A stretch of DNA of 64,000 nucleotides from Erythrobacter sanguineus (GCA_945878845.1 CAMCUB010000005.1:62001-126000), one strand, 5' to 3'; positions 17,361-26,830 are shown, numbered from the stretch's first letter. Notes: generated by a model from the letters alone, not told the origin. Made by a program: numbers and translations.

Positions 17361-19316
17361 CTACAGCCCCTGACACACGTTCTGTTCGCTGCTGCCGATG
17401 AACGGCGCGAAGGGGCAATTGACGTAGCGCAGCCGCACCTGACGGCTGCCGACTTGCACCACGATCCGGTCAGCGCGGATCGCAGCGGGCGCATTGCCGA
17501 GGCTGCCCCCGGCGCGCGCGGCGCCGTTGTGGAGGCCGAGGAAGCTGATCATGTCGTCCTGATCGATCCCGTCGCCCGAGACGCCGATGCCGCCGACCAG
17601 CACCCCGCCGCGATAAACGGGGACCGAGCCGGGGAAGATCTGGATGCCGTTCGCCAGCCGCGGCGTGCCGCCTGCGGTGTTGGGGAGGCCCGTGCAGGCG
17701 CGCGGCGTGTCCGTCCCGCTCGCCCCGGTGACGAAGCCGAGGTGCTGCGCAAGGTTGCCCACGATCAGCGCGCTCTGCAGCCCGGTCGAGAAAGGGCTGA
17801 ACTGCTGGATTGGGCGCGAGAACGGCCCGTTGGGCTGGCCCACCTCGCCATCGGGGAAATAGGGCCGCGAGAGGTTGCCGTGGGCGCGGTCGGACAAGGC
17901 GAAGCCGCCGGTCAGCGCGGTGGGATCGCCGAGGAAGGTCCGCAGCCGGGTGACGAATTGCGGCACCTCGCCCGCCGTGGCGGAAAGCTCGGCGGCGGCG
18001 AAGCTGCCGGAGAAGAAGTTGGCGGTGCGCGCCTTCTGCAAGCTCACGTCGATCCCGAAGATCGGCGCATCGGGCGAGCGCACCAGCCCGAGCACAGCCC
18101 CCCGCGTGTCGACCAAGCTGATCGTCACTTGCGCGCGGCTGTCCAATGGCTGGCGGATCTGCGCCCGCGCGTTGCTCATGACGGCGAAAGCTTCCTCGAG
18201 GATCACGCGCGCTTCGGCGGCGGTCAGCGGCGCGGCGACATCGCCTGCATCCGTCCCGCCGCGCACCGGATAGCGGTTCGCGCCTGCGCCGTTGGAGAGC
18301 ACAAAGGCATCGCGGTTGGCGAACTCCGCCGGGGTCGAGGCGCGCACGCCCGACGTCTCGGTGCCGTAGGTCGCGCCTGCGAGCAGGCCTGCGCCGGTGT
18401 AGTAGCCCGTCACCGGCACCAGCGCACCCGCGGTCGCGGCGAAGCTTGCGCCCGCAACCGCGCTTAGCTGCGGGTATTCGATATCGGTGTAGCGCAGGCT
18501 CGTACCGTCGGCAGTGATGCGGTCGGCGCGGATGCTGACCGGGGCTTCGAAGCCTACGGTGCCCGCAAGCGCAATCGCCTCGTCGACATCGGTGTCGCGG
18601 TCGAGGACATTGGGGTCGAAGCCGTAGGTCCCGTCAGCGATCACCCCGATCCCGCCGACGACCACGCCGTTCTGGTAGAGCGGGAAGCCGCCGGGGTCAG
18701 CCGCCAGGCCGAGCGGCGAGCGCTTGGGGCCGATCAACCCATCACTCGCCCGCGCGGCGAGGTCGGAGCAGGGGAGCTGGCTGAACTGCACCCCGAACAG
18801 CGGGCCGCTTTCGAGCCCCACGGTGGTCGGCGCAGGGGGGAAGTGCTCCTGAACGATGAAGCTCGCAGTGCGGCTTGAGAAGGCGTTACCGCCGCTCGAC
18901 AGGTACGCGCCGGTGATTGCCTTGGCGATCGCGGCGCCTGCCGAGGGGATGGTGAGGCCCTGCGCATCGCGGCTGGTGCCGTCGGACGCGGCCGGGATGC
19001 GCGCGGTCGTCGCCGCGCCGGGCATGGCGAACACGCCAAGCACATTGCCGACCCGGTCGGTCACCGCGATGGTCGCGGACACGCCTCGCCCGCGCGCCTC
19101 GGCAGCGGCCTGCGCGATGATCGTGCCGACCTCGGCGCTCGACAGACTTTCAGCGGCGGGGACAGAGAACACCTGCCCGGCAGGCGGCGGAGTGGGCGTG
19201 GGCGTCGGCCCCGTCCCGCCGGTCGCGCCGCCATTGCTCGAAGGTCCGCCGCCCCCGCAGGAGGCGAGCACCAGCGCGCTCGCGGCCAGCCAGAAGGTGG
19301 TGGTCCCCCCGCGCAT
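17361..19316 (-). CDS. Lipoprotein with two GlcG/HbpS-like domains
   Basis: This is a 651-residue predicted lipoprotein (lipobox LASC, followed by a Gly/Ser/Thr/Pro linker). Two homologous halves each show the GlcG/HbpS heme-binding family pattern: an early helix after a segment such as SLSSAEVGTIIAQAAAEA or PLTAAEARVILEEAFAVM, a strand DRVGNVLGVF or DTRGAVLGLV, and a late VGGIGV motif (VVVGGIGVIADG and VLVGGIGVSGDG). Family members bind heme or small organic acids. The duplication and the position between cytochrome and barrel genes suggest heme handling or an accessory electron-transfer role in the envelope. The stop lies immediately before the barrel ATG. Confidence 0.82.
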   Translation of the reverse strand: MRGGTTTFWLAASALVLASCGGGGPSSNGGATGGTGPTPTPTPPPAGQVFSVPAAESLSSAEVGTIIAQAAAEARGRGVSATIAVTDRVGNVLGVFAMPGAATTARIPAASDGTSRDAQGLTIPSAGAAIAKAITGAYLSSGGNAFSSRTASFIVQEHFPPAPTTVGLESGPLFGVQFSQLPCSDLAARASDGLIGPKRSPLGLAADPGGFPLYQNGVVVGGIGVIADGTYGFDPNVLDRDTDVDEAIALAGTVGFEAPVSIRADRITADGTSLRYTDIEYPQLSAVAGASFAATAGALVPVTGYYTGAGLLAGATYGTETSGVRASTPAEFANRDAFVLSNGAGANRYPVRGGTDAGDVAAPLTAAEARVILEEAFAVMSNARAQIRQPLDSRAQVTISLVDTRGAVLGLVRSPDAPIFGIDVSLQKARTANFFSGSFAAAELSATAGEVPQFVTRLRTFLGDPTALTGGFALSDRAHGNLSRPYFPDGEVGQPNGPFSRPIQQFSPFSTGLQSALIVGNLAQHLGFVTGASGTDTPRACTGLPNTAGGTPRLANGIQIFPGSVPVYRGGVLVGGIGVSGDGIDQDDMISFLGLHNGAARAGGSLGNAPAAIRADRIVVQVGSRQVRLRYVNCPFAPFIGSSEQNVCQGL

Positions 19317-19318
19317 CG

Positions 19319-20728
19319 CTATTTCAGTCGCCCAATCGCGCCCGCCGCCGCCTTCAATGCGGCGCGGAAATCGGCCGGGCGGTAGGCATTGGGCTCCTCG
19401 ACCGCCTTGTAGGCCCGCGCGATATCGCCGCGAATGCCGGCCGCCGCGCCTTGCGTCACCCGGCCCTCTCTGACGAGGGCATTGAGCAGCGTGTCCACCG
19501 CCATCACCGCCTGCACCGATCCGGCATAGTCGGTGAAGCGCGGGGCGGTCGCCTCACCGGCGATGATCGCAATGACCTTGAAGGCGTCGGCATCAGCATA
19601 GGCACGCGCCGAGAGCGCTTCGGACAGCGCCGCAGCGCGGGTTGCGAGCGTCTGCGCCGCGCCCAGCGCCTCGGGCGGGCCCGAGCCAAACGCCTTGTGG
19701 AAGTCGCGCGCGGCCGCCTGGAACTTCGCCGCCTCGCCCGGCACCAGCGCGCCTGCGACCGCCGAGAGCATGATCATGTTCTCGTCATTGAAGGGCGGGT
19801 TGCCGAAGGGGATCGGGCGCCCCGGATTGGTCTCGAAGGTGAGCTTCCTCTGCGGGCCATCGCTGATCGTGCGGTGGCAGGAATGGCAATCGAGGAAGTA
19901 GAACTGCGGGAATGCGCCCTCGTAACCGATCTTGGGCTGGGCGAAGAGGCTGGTCGAGCGGCGCACCGCTTCAGCCTGCCCGACCGCCCAGAAGCGCACC
20001 GAACTGGGCGAGCCCTTGCGCGCGACATAATCGCCGTCGATCTGGTGGTGCTGCTGCAAGGCGCTGAACAGGTCGAGCTCGAAGGACACGCGCGGGTGGC
20101 CCGCGGCCATCATGGCATGGGTGACGAACTGGCCGGGCTTGTTCGAGCCGTAATGGCAATCGAGGCACACGTTGGCGCGCGCCTTGGGATTGTCGAGCGG
20201 GGTGAGCCCTGCGGCGATGTTGGAGGCGTGGGTGGCGGGCAGCGCGTAGTGCTCGGCAAGCCAGGTGCCTCCGGAAGCGCCGTGGCAGCTCTCGCACCCG
20301 ACCCCGTCGGTCAGCGTGAACTTCGCGCCGCGCGCGCCAGCGGGCGCGTTGGTCGCATGGCAGCCGAGGCAGGCGGGCGCGCTCTGGGCGTTTCCGAGCC
20401 CGAGGCTCGCGGCGATCTGCTGACCCCTGCGGCCGCCGAGTACGACATAGGCGCGGCTGTGCGCGCCCGAGGGTGAGGAAGGCTCCTGCCAGGTCGCGAT
20501 CTCGTCCTGCCGGACCACCGCGCCATTGCCCTCGGCGCGGCCATGGCAGGTCGATCCGGCGCAAGTCGCCACGCCCTCGAAGGTTCCTCCGCCGAGCGCG
20601 GTCGAGACCGGATAGACCGCGACCAGCGCCAGCACTGCGGCGAGGCGCGCAAGCAGGCGCCGCGAGGGGGCCGGTGCCGCCCCAAGCGCCGCAAACCCGC
20701 CGATCAGATCCGCCAGAATTCGTCTCAT
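19319..20728 (-). CDS. Pentaheme c554-like cytochrome c
   Basis: This is a 469-residue protein with an N-terminal hydrophobic segment at about residues 24-45 (uncleaved anchor or signal peptide). It has heme motifs CLGCH, CESCH, CLDCH and CHSCH, plus one atypical CX4CH motif (CAGSTCH) near the N-terminus, making five probable hemes. The arrangement, with a CX4CHG motif first and a helical C-terminal half of ~200 residues lacking Cys, resembles the cytochrome c554-like multiheme family. It is the first gene of the minus-strand operon pentaheme-GlcG-barrel-decaheme (gaps 2, 0 and -1 bp) and would be a periplasmic electron shuttle. The upstream 203 bp (20729-20931) should hold its promoter; no clear -35/-10 was recognised. 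Confidence 0.87.
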   Translation of the reverse strand: MRRILADLIGGFAALGAAPAPSRRLLARLAAVLALVAVYPVSTALGGGTFEGVATCAGSTCHGRAEGNGAVVRQDEIATWQEPSSPSGAHSRAYVVLGGRRGQQIAASLGLGNAQSAPACLGCHATNAPAGARGAKFTLTDGVGCESCHGASGGTWLAEHYALPATHASNIAAGLTPLDNPKARANVCLDCHYGSNKPGQFVTHAMMAAGHPRVSFELDLFSALQQHHQIDGDYVARKGSPSSVRFWAVGQAEAVRRSTSLFAQPKIGYEGAFPQFYFLDCHSCHRTISDGPQRKLTFETNPGRPIPFGNPPFNDENMIMLSAVAGALVPGEAAKFQAAARDFHKAFGSGPPEALGAAQTLATRAAALSEALSARAYADADAFKVIAIIAGEATAPRFTDYAGSVQAVMAVDTLLNALVREGRVTQGAAAGIRGDIARAYKAVEEPNAYRPADFRAALKAAAGAIGRLK

Positions 20729-20931
20729 CCCATCCCCCCCGAGATGCGCGTTACCCGGTCCAACCAGCCCTTGCAGGGCAATCAGCCGCGCCCCCGCGCG
20801 ATGACTGCCGCTTCATGCAAAGGTTTCGTGGCGCACCGCGTCCCGATTCCCCCGTCAGGCCGACCCCTTCGCCCTTCTCCCAAGCTTGGGGCCGCGATGC
20901 AACAGGCAATCATCAGGCGCCGCGCGCCAGC

Positions 20932-21678
20932 TCAGCCCCCGCTCGCCTCGGATTCGTCTTCAAGCCCCGCGGCGAGCAATTCCAGCTGCACGGTGCAGCC
21001 CTTGGCGAGCAAGGCCTCGCCCAGCGCGTCGGCCGCCTCGAAATCGCCTTCGAGCAGCACGAAGCTGACCTGCGCGCTGGTGGCGTTGTCGGGCCCGGTG
21101 ATCGTGTAGGGCGCGCCCTCGACGATCGGCAGACGCGCCGGATCGAGCGCCGCGACCGTCACCGTCTCGTCGAAAGTGACATCGACCGCCGTGCCGTTCT
21201 CGCGGTGGAACATGCGGTAGGTGATGGTGTCGGGCGCGCCGGGCCGCCACAGGCGCACCGTGGCAAGATCATAGAGGCACACCGTGCCCGAGCGGGTGAC
21301 ATCGACATACCACAAGCTGGGGTTGGTGGGATTGCCCTCGGTCTCGCCGCGCACCGCCCCGGTGCGCACGCGGGTGGCGGCGCGCTTGCGGGTGAGCGAG
21401 GCGAAGCGGTCGGCGGCGACCTGAGGGCGATCGCCGATGCGGAAAGTGCCCGCGCCCTTGATGACGCGCGTGCCGTTTGCGGTCAGCACGGTGATGACAT
21501 CGCCCGCCTTCAGCGTGATCGTGGCATTGTCGTCGACTTTGGAGCCGACCGGATAGCGGGTGGCAGACGGCCCGGTGGACTTGACCACCACCCCCGCCAT
21601 GGCCGCCGTCGGCAGCGCGAGCGCCGCCCCTGCCAGTGCCAGCGCGCCCAGGCGATGCTTGATGCTAATCGAGAACAT
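20932..21678 (-). CDS. Secreted protein with FecR-like domain
   Basis: This is a 248-residue predicted periplasmic protein. The start at 21678 (MFSISIKHRL) has a strong ribosome-binding site, GAAGGAGG, placed five bases upstream, and it overlaps the end of the adenylate cyclase gene by 14 bp. After the signal peptide ending PTAAMA comes a FecR-like segment: VGSKVDDNATITLKAGDVIT, then GTRVIKGAGTFRIG. The C-terminal half is unassigned and acidic at its end. It is the last gene of the TpsB-TpsA-CHAT-cyclase operon. FecR-like modules act as periplasmic sensors or anchors, so it may report envelope state to the cyclase; that is inference. Confidence 0.75.
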   Translation of the reverse strand: MFSISIKHRLGALALAGAALALPTAAMAGVVVKSTGPSATRYPVGSKVDDNATITLKAGDVITVLTANGTRVIKGAGTFRIGDRPQVAADRFASLTRKRAATRVRTGAVRGETEGNPTNPSLWYVDVTRSGTVCLYDLATVRLWRPGAPDTITYRMFHRENGTAVDVTFDETVTVAALDPARLPIVEGAPYTITGPDNATSAQVSFVLLEGDFEAADALGEALLAKGCTVQLELLAAGLEDESEASGG

Positions 21679-23731
21679 AGGTTCCTCCTTCGTCAATCGC
21701 TGCCATGCGCCGGGCAAGATTGCCTAGCGCTGAATCATCCGGATGGCGAGCCGCGACCGCCTCGGCCAGCGTGCGCGCGGCGGCGGGATCGCTGCCAGCA
21801 AGCGCGCTTGCCTCTGCGAGGTGTGCGCGGTCATCCGCCGGAAAATCGGGTGCCGGTTCAAACAGATCGACCGGCCGCGCCCGGCCGCGCAACCGCACCC
21901 GGCCCATCGGCCGCCACCAGTCGAGCCCCGAGGCCTCGGCAAATTCGCGGCTCGCCATGACGCTCGAATCGAGCGCCTTGTTGGCCGCCTCGAGCCGCGC
22001 GGCGGTGTTCATCGAGTCGCCCAGAGCGGTGTACTGGATGCGCGTCGCCCCGCCGAAATTGCCGATCACCGCCTCGCCGAAGTGCAAACCGACGCGGGTC
22101 TTGCCGATCTTCGGCAAATCGGGGTCCATCGCGGCAACCTCGGCGCGGAACGCCTCGCCCGCCTGCCACATCGCATAGCCCGCGCGCGCGGCGCGCATTC
22201 CATCATCGGGGCGGCTGATCGGCGCGCCCCAGAAGGCGACCACCGCATCGCCGACGAACTTGTCGATCACGCCCCCGTGGTCGAGCACCACCTGGCTGAG
22301 CAGGTCGAGATAGCGGTTGAGCAACTTCGCGACCATTTCCGGCGGGATCGCGTGGCTCATCTTGGTGAAGCCCTCAAGATCGCTGAACATCACGAAGATC
22401 TCGCGCTTCTCGCCCCCGAGGCTGAGCAGTTCGGGCCGGTCGATGATCGCCTGGGCGATGTCACGCGGGATATACTTGCCGAGCGCTCCGGTCGCGAAAT
22501 TGCGCTGCACCGCGCCCGCGGTGCGCGCGGCCACGGTCACCGCGGTGAAGACGAGAATCCATCCGATCAGCCAACCGACCGCGGGCAAGCCGTAGGTATC
22601 GACGTTGCGCACCTGCAGGACGAACGGCAGGCCCTGAAAGAAGAACAACTGCCCAACGCCGAACAGCGCCAACCACCGCGCGGGCCATTCGAGCAGCGCG
22701 GTCAGGACTGCGATGATCACCACCAGCACCGCCATAGCCCACAGCACCCATTCGGGGATCGGCTGGAGCACCCGGCCATCGAGCATCTGCGAGATGATCT
22801 CGGCATGGACCGCGATGCCCGCCGGGACTTCACCGTTGATCGAGGTGAAGGTCGTCTCGACCCGGTCGTAGTCCACGATGTCGCCGCCGATCAGGATGTA
22901 CTTGCCCGCATACTGCTCCTTGAGGAAGGGCAGGATCTCCGGGTCGGGATCGACGAAGAGGTCGATCTGGGCCGGAGGGAACAGCACCGAATCCTGGAAC
23001 TTGGGCCGCCGGTAATCGATCGCGGCCTCGTACCCGGCGAATGCTTCGGCAGCGGGCTCGCCTGCCTCCGTCAGCATCACGCGCCCGAGCAGCGGCGGCA
23101 GGCCCTCGCGGATGTCGGGCCACACCCGGGTCGCGCCGAAGGTGTTGTCGAGCCTGATGCTGGCGGGCTGCGCGTTGCTGCCCTCGAGCCGCCCCATGAA
23201 CTGTTCCAGAAATTGCTGCTGTTCGTATTCGATATCGTCCGGGTTCGTCGCCTTGGCGGCGTAGGCAACCGCAACGGGAGTCTTCATCGCGCGCAGCGTC
23301 GCGATAAGCTCCTCGTCCTCGTCCTGCGGCTGGTCGAACAGGATGTCGATGCCGATCGCCTTGGGCTCGAAGGTGTCGAGCGTGCGCAGGGTCTTCGCCA
23401 GCAGGCCGCGGTCCAGCGGCGAGCGTTTGCGCGCGGCGATCAGGGTCTGATCGGTGTAGACGACAAGCACCACGCGCTTGTCTTCATCGACCAGATCGGC
23501 GGCGTAATATGCCCTGAGGTCATAGAGCGCGCGCTCGGCCTCGCTGATCAGCGGGGTGGGCACCGAATCGCCCGGCAGAACCCAACTGTAGCGCGCGATG
23601 AATACCGCGAGGCACATCAGCATGAGAGTCAGCCCCAGCTGCACACCGCCTGCCGTGCGGACAGTTCGCCAAGTACGCGCAAGCTGGCCGAACAGCGTCT
23701 TGCCGGAGCGGGCTTGCACAGTCTTGTCCAT
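21665..23731 (-). CDS. CHASE2-domain adenylate/guanylate cyclase
   Basis: This is a class III nucleotide cyclase of 688 residues. An N-terminal helix (~30-50) is followed by an extracytoplasmic CHASE2 sensor (~55-310), three transmembrane helices (~320-415), the cyclase domain (~450-620) and a short TPR-like C-terminus. Catalytic features include FSDLEGFT (first metal Asp), DKFVGDAVVAFWGAP (second metal Asp) and the RIQYTALGDSMNTAARLE segment with the Asn/Arg transition-state residues. It should make cAMP in response to a periplasmic signal. It lies directly downstream of the CHAT protease gene and upstream of the FecR-like gene. Candidate partners nearby are the CpdA-like phosphodiesterase and the reductase with two cNMP-binding domains. 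Confidence 0.93.
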   Translation of the reverse strand: MDKTVQARSGKTLFGQLARTWRTVRTAGGVQLGLTLMLMCLAVFIARYSWVLPGDSVPTPLISEAERALYDLRAYYAADLVDEDKRVVLVVYTDQTLIAARKRSPLDRGLLAKTLRTLDTFEPKAIGIDILFDQPQDEDEELIATLRAMKTPVAVAYAAKATNPDDIEYEQQQFLEQFMGRLEGSNAQPASIRLDNTFGATRVWPDIREGLPPLLGRVMLTEAGEPAAEAFAGYEAAIDYRRPKFQDSVLFPPAQIDLFVDPDPEILPFLKEQYAGKYILIGGDIVDYDRVETTFTSINGEVPAGIAVHAEIISQMLDGRVLQPIPEWVLWAMAVLVVIIAVLTALLEWPARWLALFGVGQLFFFQGLPFVLQVRNVDTYGLPAVGWLIGWILVFTAVTVAARTAGAVQRNFATGALGKYIPRDIAQAIIDRPELLSLGGEKREIFVMFSDLEGFTKMSHAIPPEMVAKLLNRYLDLLSQVVLDHGGVIDKFVGDAVVAFWGAPISRPDDGMRAARAGYAMWQAGEAFRAEVAAMDPDLPKIGKTRVGLHFGEAVIGNFGGATRIQYTALGDSMNTAARLEAANKALDSSVMASREFAEASGLDWWRPMGRVRLRGRARPVDLFEPAPDFPADDRAHLAEASALAGSDPAAARTLAEAVAARHPDDSALGNLARRMAAIDEGGTYVLD

Positions 23732-23752
23732 TACCCCCGCCCCCGGCTGCGC

Positions 23753-26700
23753 TCAGCGCGCCAGTCGCGCCGCGCCGTCGCCGACAACCGCGAAGGCCGA
23801 CCAGTAGAACGGGTGCGAGGTCTCCGCATCGTCCATCAGCGCGATCTGCGAGGTGCGCAGCGCCTCGGCGGTGCTGCGCCCGTCCTCGGCGAACAGCCCG
23901 CCGACCAGCCGCCCGGTCGCATCGAAATCGTCGGGCACCGGCCAGTGGCTGGCGAGCACCGTGCGCCCGCCCGCGCCGACGAAAGCGCGCACCAAGCCGT
24001 CGAGCGCGAATTCGCCGCCGCTCCTCACCCCCGCCTCGCGCGCCGCGCCGATCGTGGCGCTGCCCGCAGTGTCGCAGGCCGAGAGGATCACGAGGTCGGC
24101 ATCGATCCTGAGGTCGAAGATCTCGGCAAAGCTCAGGAGCCCGTCCGAGCCCGCGCCTTTGGCAAAGCTGGTCAGCAGCGCCGGGCGCGGCTGGCAGCCG
24201 GGCTGGGGCGCGGTGACGAGGCCGTGGGTGGCGAAGTGCAGGATGCGGAATTCGGAAAGGTCGGGCAGGCTCGCCACCCCGGTGTCGGTGAACGACTCGC
24301 CGGTCAGCACCTGCGCGGTGCCGCCGAACTTCGACGCCGCATCGCGCAGCTCCTTGGCCTTGATCGGGTTGGCCCAGATATTGGGCGACCAGGTGCAGCG
24401 CTCCCCGGCTTCCAGCGCCGCGCGGGTGCGGGCCGCGCCCGGACTGGCGACGCCGATCGGGGTATTCTCGCCAAGGCCGAGATAGGCGCGCTTGCCGTCC
24501 GAAGGCCTCGCCGCGCGCACATCGCGGAAGGCCGACGGGCCGACCGAGGTGCTGACCTGCGTCGTCCGCCCCAGCCACTTGGTGCCGCGGAAGTCGTATT
24601 CGTCCGCGCCCTTGGCCTTCATCCGCGCTTGATAGGCGGCCACGCTCGCATCGTCGGTGACCAGCAGGTTGACCGGCAGCTTGAGCAGCGCGCCATCGGG
24701 TTCGAACACCAGATGCCTGAGCTTAGGCAGCTCGTCCGCGACGGGGGCGAACAGGCGCACATAAAGCTGGCGCGAAGCCTCAAGGTCGAAGGGATAGGTG
24801 TTGACCTGCCCGCCCTCGACCACCGCGATGCTCTCGCGGATCTGGGTCACCAGCGTCTCGAGCTGCCGCGGCGTCGCATCGGCGCGCCACACCCTGGCAG
24901 CATCGCGGGTGGCGTAGAGCACATAGGCATCGCTATCGAGCGTCACCAGCTTCACATAGGCCTCGCCCTGCCCGAGCACGGCCTGAAGGTCGGCAAGGCT
25001 GATCGCATCGCCCGCGACCGCGCGGTAGCGGGGGTAGGCGGCCAGCTGTGCGAGCACTTCGGCCTGCTGCTGTTCGAGCTGGCCGAGCCGCGCGCGCCGC
25101 TCGGCAATCTGGTCGGCAAGCCGCGTATTGGCTTCGGGCAGGCTTTCAAGTTCGATCAGCGAGGCGCGGGCTTGTTCGATCCCGCGCCCGAGATTGGTGG
25201 CGGAGCGGAACAGCTGGGCGGCCGCGTCCGTCCCCTCGGACAGCTCGCGGGCGAGCGCGGCCTGCGTCTGGGCGAGACCCGGGCGCTGAAGCAGCTGGCT
25301 GGCGGTGAAGACATCGGCGGCGGCAGCAGCAGCCGTGCCGCTGGACGCGTTCCGGTCGGTCAGCAGCGCGAAATAGGGCGTCATCACCGAGCGCAGCGAA
25401 GGCAGCGGGCGGCCGCCCGCATCGCCGATGATATCGCGGTAGATCGTCAGCGCCTCGTCGCGCCGGCCGCTGCGGGCATAGAGCCCGGCGAGCTGCGCGC
25501 GCGCGCTGCCGAGCGCGGGCGAGTCGGGGTAGACGGACTCCAGCAGGGAGATCGCCTGCTTGTGGAGCCGCTCGGCCTCGGCGCCCTGGCCCGAGCGTTC
25601 GGCGTTCTCGGCCAGCTCGCCCAGCACCTGACCACGCAGCCAGGCGACCGAGACCACGCGGCCACCGCGCACCTCGGCAAACCCGCGCTCTGCCGACGCA
25701 AGCAGCGCCGGGGCCTCTGCGCTGCGGCCCAACTGGCGCAGCACCGCGGCCTTGAGGTAATCGTGCTGGCCATCGAGCAGCCGCGCGCGTTCGAGCGGGG
25801 TAAGGCTGGTCGAATACTCGCCCGTGATCCGTCCGCTCTCACTCGATAGCTGGCCCGCGAGCGCGGTGCCGATGGTGAGCGCTCGGACCTCATCGGCTCC
25901 GCCGAACTCGGTGGGGAGCGGCGTATCGAGCAGCGCCAGCGCGCGCGCAGGCTGGCGCTGGTTCAAAGCGTCCATCGCCTCGTAATTGCGCTGCAACCGG
26001 GCGAGCACGGGGCTGGTCGCACTCCCTGCGCGGGCGGCAGTAAACAGGCGGCGCGCCTCGGTGAAACTGCCGAGATTGGATTGCTGGAGCGCGGTGTTGA
26101 GCTGCGCCTCGGCCGCGCCGGAGCCTGACAGCTCCGCGGCTGACACCGCAAAGAATTCCGCCGCTGCGGCATAATCGCCCGCATTGCTGCGGCGATAGGC
26201 CTCGACCAGCGCCTGATCGGCCGCGATCGCTTCAGCCTGCTGGCGCGCAAAGGCAGCGGCATCGGTGGTGCTGGTGAGCGGGATCTCGACCGTGCCGGGC
26301 ACAACGGCATCGCTCGCCAGCGAGGCGAGGCCGAGTTCCAGCGCCTTGGCGTAGGCGGCAAGGCCCGATGCGGCATAGGTGCGGCCCGCGCGGTTGCCGA
26401 TCAGCAGATCGGTCGCAAGGATGCTGCCAGCGCGCTTGCACCCAAATCGCTCGACCGCGGCAAGGCCGGGGAGCGCCTGCGGGGCTTTGGCCGCATCGCC
26501 GCGGCAATCGGCATCGGCTCCGGCAAAGCGCGCGGGGCCGGGTGCCTCGCCGGTCTTGGGCTTGACCACCCACAGCGTGCCGACCGGCGCGGCGGCATCG
26601 CGGCAGACCACCGAATAGCGCCGGTCGAACAACCCTGCGCCCGGTTCGGGCGGCAAGATCAGCGCCTCGCACAGCCCGTTGGAGCCGATCGGGAAGGTAT

Positions 26701-26830
26701 CGCGCAGCGCGAGGCTGGCGCGCGGCTCGGTGCGGGCCGCGCCGGGCCCGGCGACAAGGCTCGCGCCGAGCCCCGCGAGGGCCGCGAGCGAGAAGGCGGT
26801 GCGCAGCAGGCTGGAACGACGCGCGCTCAT
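23753..26830 (-). CDS. TPR-CHAT domain caspase-like protein
   Basis: This is a 1,025-residue secreted or membrane-attached protein with a signal peptide (hydrophobic residues ~8-32). The start at 26830 (MSARRSSLLR) lies one base after the tpsA stop. The middle (~200-620) is built of TPR-like helical repeats, followed by a helical coiled segment. The C-terminal ~300 residues form a CHAT (caspase HetF-associated with TPRs) peptidase domain, with the catalytic His in HFATHG and the catalytic Cys in LSACDTAG. The conserved VLASHWPV segment is also present. CHAT proteases are caspase/separase relatives that cleave partner proteins. The tight operon with TpsA suggests that processing of the exoprotein or its receptor is the job; this is inference. 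Confidence 0.93.
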   Translation of the reverse strand: MSARRSSLLRTAFSLAALAGLGASLVAGPGAARTEPRASLALRDTFPIGSNGLCEALILPPEPGAGLFDRRYSVVCRDAAAPVGTLWVVKPKTGEAPGPARFAGADADCRGDAAKAPQALPGLAAVERFGCKRAGSILATDLLIGNRAGRTYAASGLAAYAKALELGLASLASDAVVPGTVEIPLTSTTDAAAFARQQAEAIAADQALVEAYRRSNAGDYAAAAEFFAVSAAELSGSGAAEAQLNTALQQSNLGSFTEARRLFTAARAGSATSPVLARLQRNYEAMDALNQRQPARALALLDTPLPTEFGGADEVRALTIGTALAGQLSSESGRITGEYSTSLTPLERARLLDGQHDYLKAAVLRQLGRSAEAPALLASAERGFAEVRGGRVVSVAWLRGQVLGELAENAERSGQGAEAERLHKQAISLLESVYPDSPALGSARAQLAGLYARSGRRDEALTIYRDIIGDAGGRPLPSLRSVMTPYFALLTDRNASSGTAAAAAADVFTASQLLQRPGLAQTQAALARELSEGTDAAAQLFRSATNLGRGIEQARASLIELESLPEANTRLADQIAERRARLGQLEQQQAEVLAQLAAYPRYRAVAGDAISLADLQAVLGQGEAYVKLVTLDSDAYVLYATRDAARVWRADATPRQLETLVTQIRESIAVVEGGQVNTYPFDLEASRQLYVRLFAPVADELPKLRHLVFEPDGALLKLPVNLLVTDDASVAAYQARMKAKGADEYDFRGTKWLGRTTQVSTSVGPSAFRDVRAARPSDGKRAYLGLGENTPIGVASPGAARTRAALEAGERCTWSPNIWANPIKAKELRDAASKFGGTAQVLTGESFTDTGVASLPDLSEFRILHFATHGLVTAPQPGCQPRPALLTSFAKGAGSDGLLSFAEIFDLRIDADLVILSACDTAGSATIGAAREAGVRSGGEFALDGLVRAFVGAGGRTVLASHWPVPDDFDATGRLVGGLFAEDGRSTAEALRTSQIALMDDAETSHPFYWSAFAVVGDGAARLAR

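Noticed and set aside
21743-25849. A 1,368-codon open frame on the plus strand
   Set aside because: Antisense to the well-supported cyclase and CHAT genes; composition is that of a shadow frame.
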